Origin: Mucilaginibacter paludis DSM 18603
GTDB taxonomy: Bacteria; Bacteroidota; Bacteroidia; Sphingobacteriales; Sphingobacteriaceae
NCBI RefSeq assembly: GCF_000166195.2
Contig: NZ_CM001403.1
Coordinates: 4,172,432-4,236,431 of the forward strand
Length of the DNA: 64,000 bases
Reading direction: 5' to 3'
Positions 60,646 through 64,000 of this stretch are shown one piece after another. A program made the translations under genes and the position numbers. Numbering within the stretch: the first letter of the stretch is position 1; each line of letters begins with the position of its first letter. The notes below the pieces were generated by a model. It saw only the letters and a list, made by a program, of their open reading frames with translations, was not told the origin of the DNA and made no database searches.

Positions 60646-62271
60646 TTAAAAAATATACTTGGTACTTAAAAAATTCGAATCATGATTATTAACTATTTCG
60701 TTAAGCAGTTGCTTATTGGTTTCGTTAAGCTTGGTAGCCACCAATGAGCGGATAGAAAAGCTACGCAAGGCATCTACAACAGATAATGTACCTTCGGCGC
60801 TATCTTTGCGGCCGGTGAACGGAAACACATCAGGGCCGCGCTGGCATTGGCTGTTGATGTTTACACGGCTCACCAGGTTAACAAAAGGATCTATCAGGGC
60901 CGAAATTTCTTTCGCATCATTACTGAAGATACTAACCTGCTGGCCATGTACAGAATCAATCTGGTACTGGATAGGCTCTTCAATAGATTCATAAGGCACA
61001 ACCGGGATGATGGGGCCAAACTGCTCTTCGCGATACAATTTCATTTGGCTGTTTACCGGATATACAATGGCCGGGAACACTAACGATGCAGCGGTAGCTC
61101 CACCATGATCGTTAATTACCTTACCCCCGTGAGCTTGGGCGTCTTCAATGCACTCTTTAAGGTATTCGGGTTTTTGTGGCTCTGCTAAAGGAGTAATGTT
61201 AACGCCTTTAAGCCAGGGCATCCCTAATTTTAGCTTGCTGATTTCCGCACTAAGCAATTCCAAAAATTCGTCAACGATGTCTTTATGTACAAAAGTGATC
61301 TTCAATGCGGTACACCTTTGTCCGTTAAAGGATAGCGAGCCCAAAACGATTTCGGTAACAGCCATTTGCAAATCAGCGCTTTTGGTTACAATAGCGGCAT
61401 TTTTGGCATCTAAACTTAAAATGGCACGCAGGCGGTTAACCTTAGGGTGCATTTTTTTAAGTTCATTGGCCACCTTGCTCGAACCGATCAGCGTAAGTAC
61501 ATTAATTTTGCCCGATTGCATCAGTCCCGGTACGGTGTTGGCACCACGGCCATACACCGTATTCACTACACCTTTGGGGAAACAATCTCTAAAGGCTTCC
61601 AATAGCGGGTAATGTACTAAGGTACCATGCTTTGGTGGTTTAAACAGTATGGTGTTTCCCATAATCAGGGCGGGTATCAGGGTAGTGAAGGTTTCGTTCA
61701 ATGGATAGTTGAATGGGCCCATACATAATACCACACCTAAAGGCGAGCGGCGCGATTGCGCAACAATGCCTTGCTCAATTTCAAAACGTGAGGATTGACG
61801 GTCAATGTCCTTTAAGGCATCAATTGTTAGATTGATGTACTCAACGGTGCGGTCAAATTCTTTGGTAGAATCAGCAATGGATTTGCCAATCTCCCACATA
61901 ATTAACTTAATTACCTTATCGCGCTGTTCCAGCATTTTAAAGGTAAACTGTTCCACACAGGCAATGCGGTCGGCAACGCTCAGGGTTGGCCATTCGCCGC
62001 GGCCGTTATCATAGGCGGCGGTTGCAGCGTCAAGCGCTTCCATGGCTTCTTTTTCGGTACCTAAGGGATAACTTCCAATCAGCTTTCTTTTTAAACCGTC
62101 GGGTCCCGGGAAACATACCGGCGAATATACTTCGCTCACCGGCCCATCCCATTTTTTCATTTCGCCGTTGCTCAGATATTCCCTTTGGTGAACCTCCTCA
62201 CCCAATTGAAATTCCTGCGGGATCTGGCTTTCCTCAATAAATAAGGATTTTAGTTGATCTTCAAAACTCAT
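60646..62271 (-). CDS. GapN-like NADP-dependent aldehyde (glyceraldehyde-3-phosphate) dehydrogenase
   Basis: A 541-residue ALDH-superfamily enzyme. The oxyanion Asn is in MGPFNYPLN, the nucleotide-binding LTLIGSSKVA is present, and the nucleophile is C320 in FNGQRCTALK. The usual general-base Glu, 34 residues before the Cys (as in LELGGK), is Ser286 in LSLDAK; an Asp lies two residues on. The long N- and C-terminal extensions match bacterial NADP-GAPDH (GapN) annotations. It would oxidise glyceraldehyde-3-phosphate to 3-phosphoglycerate with NADPH formation, logical beside a KDPG aldolase gene. A terminator precedes it, so it may have its own promoter. Confidence 0.85.
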   Translation of the reverse strand: MSFEDQLKSLFIEESQIPQEFQLGEEVHQREYLSNGEMKKWDGPVSEVYSPVCFPGPDGLKRKLIGSYPLGTEKEAMEALDAATAAYDNGRGEWPTLSVADRIACVEQFTFKMLEQRDKVIKLIMWEIGKSIADSTKEFDRTVEYINLTIDALKDIDRQSSRFEIEQGIVAQSRRSPLGVVLCMGPFNYPLNETFTTLIPALIMGNTILFKPPKHGTLVHYPLLEAFRDCFPKGVVNTVYGRGANTVPGLMQSGKINVLTLIGSSKVANELKKMHPKVNRLRAILSLDAKNAAIVTKSADLQMAVTEIVLGSLSFNGQRCTALKITFVHKDIVDEFLELLSAEISKLKLGMPWLKGVNITPLAEPQKPEYLKECIEDAQAHGGKVINDHGGATAASLVFPAIVYPVNSQMKLYREEQFGPIIPVVPYESIEEPIQYQIDSVHGQQVSIFSNDAKEISALIDPFVNLVSRVNINSQCQRGPDVFPFTGRKDSAEGTLSVVDALRSFSIRSLVATKLNETNKQLLNEIVNNHDSNFLSTKYIF

Positions 62272-62301
62272 GTAATTGATTTCGTTATTTATTTTAATAA
62301 T

Positions 62302-62329
62302 AAAGCGAGCCTGGTACCAGGCCCGCTTT
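62302..62329 (-). terminator. Stem-loop between the transporter gene and gapN
   Basis: AAAGCG and GCCTGG arms pair with CCAGGC and CGCTTT, one mismatch between; the GCCTGGTACCAGGC core is palindromic. It follows the transporter stop by 16 bp and may limit read-through into gapN. Confidence 0.7.
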
Positions 62330-62344
62330 TATCAATGGTTGCTG

Positions 62345-63718
62345 TTAAAGTAATTCTTCCGAGCTTATCGGGCTAAATTTAGGCACCAGGATCTTCATTA
62401 CACTCCAGGCAATTACATAGGCCAGCGCGCAGGTGCAAAACATAATCAGATACGCTGTTTGCGGTGTTTCAATATAATGCTGGGTTAACCTACCCGCAAG
62501 TTGCTGGATAAGTACCCCGCCCAAACCACCGGCTGCACCGCCAATACCTGTAACGGAGCCTACAGCAATTTTAGGGAACATGTCGCTTACGGTAGTGAAC
62601 AAATTAGCCGACCATGCCTGGTGAGCAGCGGCACCTAAACAGATAACCGCAATGGCAAGCAGCGATGCATTATCGCCAAATCTTGCTTTATCGCCAAAAT
62701 ATTGGGTTGACAGTAATGCCAGTGGTAAAACCGCAATGATCAGCATGGAACGCATACGCGCCTTATAGGCTTCCATACCCCGGTTCATAAACAACATGGG
62801 GATACGGCCACCGTATACACTGCCTAAAATGGCAATACCATATACTATAAATGTAGGCCAGCGTACATCGTGTGTGTTCATGCCGAATTGTTTTTTCAAA
62901 TAATCGGGTAACCAGAACAACAGGAACCACCAAACACCATCCGTCATGAACTTGCCTACAAAAAAGGCCCAGGTTTGCGGATAACGTAATAATTTAAACC
63001 ACGAAACTTTAGCCTTGTCTTCAAGTAACGAAACATCTTCAGAGGGAGCCACATGTACAACTACATCATCGCTATGTATGTAATCATATTCCTGCTTGGT
63101 AAGAAATTTATGTTTTGATGGAGCATCATACAGGATAAACCAGAAGATGAGCCATATAAACCCGATTGCCCCGGTTAAGATGAAAGCCATTTTCCAGCCT
63201 AATGCAGGCCCGAAATAAAGCATACACCAGGGCACAAATAAGGAAGCTACCATAGCCCCGATGTTTGAGCCGCTGTTGAATATACCAGTAGCCAAAGCTC
63301 TTTCTTTTTTGGGGAACCACTCGGCAACGGTTTTAATAGAGGCCGGAAAGTTACCTGCCTCGCCTATGCCGAACAAACTTCTTACAGCAATATTCAACGC
63401 TACGGTGCGACCGACAAAAGCATTTAAAATACCGAATGACGACCAGGTTATCAACGATAATGCCAGGCCCAGCTTGGTGCCTATCTTATCAATAACCCAT
63501 CCGCTTATGATTGTTACAAAAGCATAAAAAAAGGTAAACCAGGATATCAGATTTCCGTAGTCAATGTTAGTCCAGCCAAATCCGCCCTGCTCAACGGGAG
63601 TACAAAAGTACTCCTTCAAATAACTAACCACCTGGCGGTCCATGTAGTTAATTGTAGTAGAAAAGAGAAGCAAGGCGGCAATGGTCCACCTGTATCTTCC
63701 CAATTTAGCTTCGGTCAT
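62345..63718 (-). CDS. MFS hexuronate transporter, ExuT/ACS family
   Basis: A 457-residue major-facilitator protein with 12 helices. The anion:cation symporter features are visible: RWTIAALLLFSTTINYMDRQVVSYL at the first helix and GIGEAGNFPASIKTVAEWFPKKERALATGIFNSGSNIGA, typical of ExuT/GarP-type carriers. It probably imports glucuronate or galacturonate with protons. KDPG aldolase, the end of the hexuronate pathway, is encoded 33 bp upstream, supporting this substrate class. Confidence 0.9.
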   Translation of the reverse strand: MTEAKLGRYRWTIAALLLFSTTINYMDRQVVSYLKEYFCTPVEQGGFGWTNIDYGNLISWFTFFYAFVTIISGWVIDKIGTKLGLALSLITWSSFGILNAFVGRTVALNIAVRSLFGIGEAGNFPASIKTVAEWFPKKERALATGIFNSGSNIGAMVASLFVPWCMLYFGPALGWKMAFILTGAIGFIWLIFWFILYDAPSKHKFLTKQEYDYIHSDDVVVHVAPSEDVSLLEDKAKVSWFKLLRYPQTWAFFVGKFMTDGVWWFLLFWLPDYLKKQFGMNTHDVRWPTFIVYGIAILGSVYGGRIPMLFMNRGMEAYKARMRSMLIIAVLPLALLSTQYFGDKARFGDNASLLAIAVICLGAAAHQAWSANLFTTVSDMFPKIAVGSVTGIGGAAGGLGGVLIQQLAGRLTQHYIETPQTAYLIMFCTCALAYVIAWSVMKILVPKFSPISSEELL

Positions 63719-63751
63719 AATTTTTACGATTTAGATATTGGTAAGTAGCAA

Positions 63752-64000
63752 TTAACTTCTGCAGGCCTTCACTATTTCAATGGCCTCTTTAGTTGCAGCA
63801 GTTAATTCAGCATATTTTTGGTTTTCCATCACATCTTTGCTTACCAGTTTACTTCCCATCCCAACTGCGCAAACACCGGCTTTGAACCATCCGGAGATAC
63901 TTTCTTTTGTCATGTCCACCCCACCTGTAGGCATAAACAATAAGTTAGGGAAAAGCTCTTTGATACCCGATAAAAACGAGGGGCCCAGGATATTGCCCGG
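63752..64000 (-). CDS. 2-dehydro-3-deoxyphosphogluconate (KDPG) aldolase, C-terminal part
   Basis: Partial gene: its 5' end is outside the window. The visible 82 residues run from the edge through GPSFLSGIKELFPNLLFMPTGGVD, the conserved C-terminal phosphate-binding region of Eda/KdgA aldolases, to a helical end. The enzyme splits KDPG into pyruvate and glyceraldehyde-3-phosphate. With the hexuronate transporter and GapN it outlines the lower uronate/Entner-Doudoroff route. The frame is open to 64000; the internal Met near 63940 is not the real start. Confidence 0.9.
   Translation of the reverse strand, partial: PGNILGPSFLSGIKELFPNLLFMPTGGVDMTKESISGWFKAGVCAVGMGSKLVSKDVMENQKYAELTAATKEAIEIVKACRS

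Noticed and set aside
61148..61612. 154-codon frame opposite gapN
   Set aside because: Antisense shadow without start context or protein features.

Overview
The window looks like a chromosome segment of a Bacteroidota bacterium, most likely Sphingobacteriaceae (Mucilaginibacter/Pedobacter-like). Reasons: a fused CcoN-CcoO subunit, a SusC/SusD pair, DUF5686 and DUF6515 proteins, TAnnTTTG-type promoter boxes and weak Shine-Dalgarno sequences. I found no tRNA, rRNA, CRISPR array, insertion sequence or prophage.

Positions 1-23 kb form a respiration and signalling region. A cbb3 oxidase operon (ccoNO-ccoQ-ccoP-ccoG-ccoH-safE) leads. It is followed by a DUF1275 protein, a small unknown membrane protein, an ldhA-hemN operon, and a sensor kinase/regulator operon. 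The kinase has a FixL-type haem PAS domain. The regulator fuses a receiver domain to a CRP/FNR DNA-binding module. A second FixL-like kinase, an Hsp20, a FIST-domain protein with a hybrid kinase (NosP/NahK-like layout), an acyltransferase, and an NtrC-type regulator with a PAS/PAS/REC/Hpt hybrid kinase complete it. TGA-N6-TCA boxes (best match AAAGTGA-N6-TCACTTT) lie upstream of ldhA-hemN, hsp20, the small membrane protein and the kinase operon. The spacing is regular: two boxes 22 bp apart, near -40 and -62. I read this as a FixL-FixJ-FixK cascade compressed into two proteins.

Positions 23-47.6 kb are an AT-rich exopolysaccharide/O-antigen locus. An 18-gene minus-strand cluster (46307 to 26869) carries wzz, wzx, wzy, glycosyltransferases, acyltransferases and a complete CDP-3,6-dideoxyhexose pathway (glucose-1-P cytidylyltransferase, CDP-glucose 4,6-dehydratase, E1, E3). 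It also has an acetolactate-synthase-like ThDP enzyme and an SDR, which matches the yersiniose (two-carbon branched sugar) pathway. A CapD-like dehydratase, a WbpV-like SDR and a WbpL-like priming transferase at the two ends suggest a UDP-QuiNAc/FucNAc-primed repeat unit. A separate glycosyltransferase (23061-24209) has a near-perfect sigma-54 -24/-12 promoter, matching the nearby NtrC-type regulator.

Positions 47.6-60.3 kb hold a small lipoprotein, a DUF5686 protein, tatA, a CBU_0592-family protein, and a TetR gene divergent from a susC-susD-metallophosphoesterase-phosphodiesterase operon. A perfect 38-bp palindrome lies between the TetR gene and susC. A glycine-rich DUF6515 protein follows. 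Positions 60.6-64 kb hold hexuronate/Entner-Doudoroff genes on the minus strand: a KDPG aldolase cut by the window edge, an ExuT-like transporter and a GapN-like dehydrogenase whose usual catalytic glutamate is a serine.
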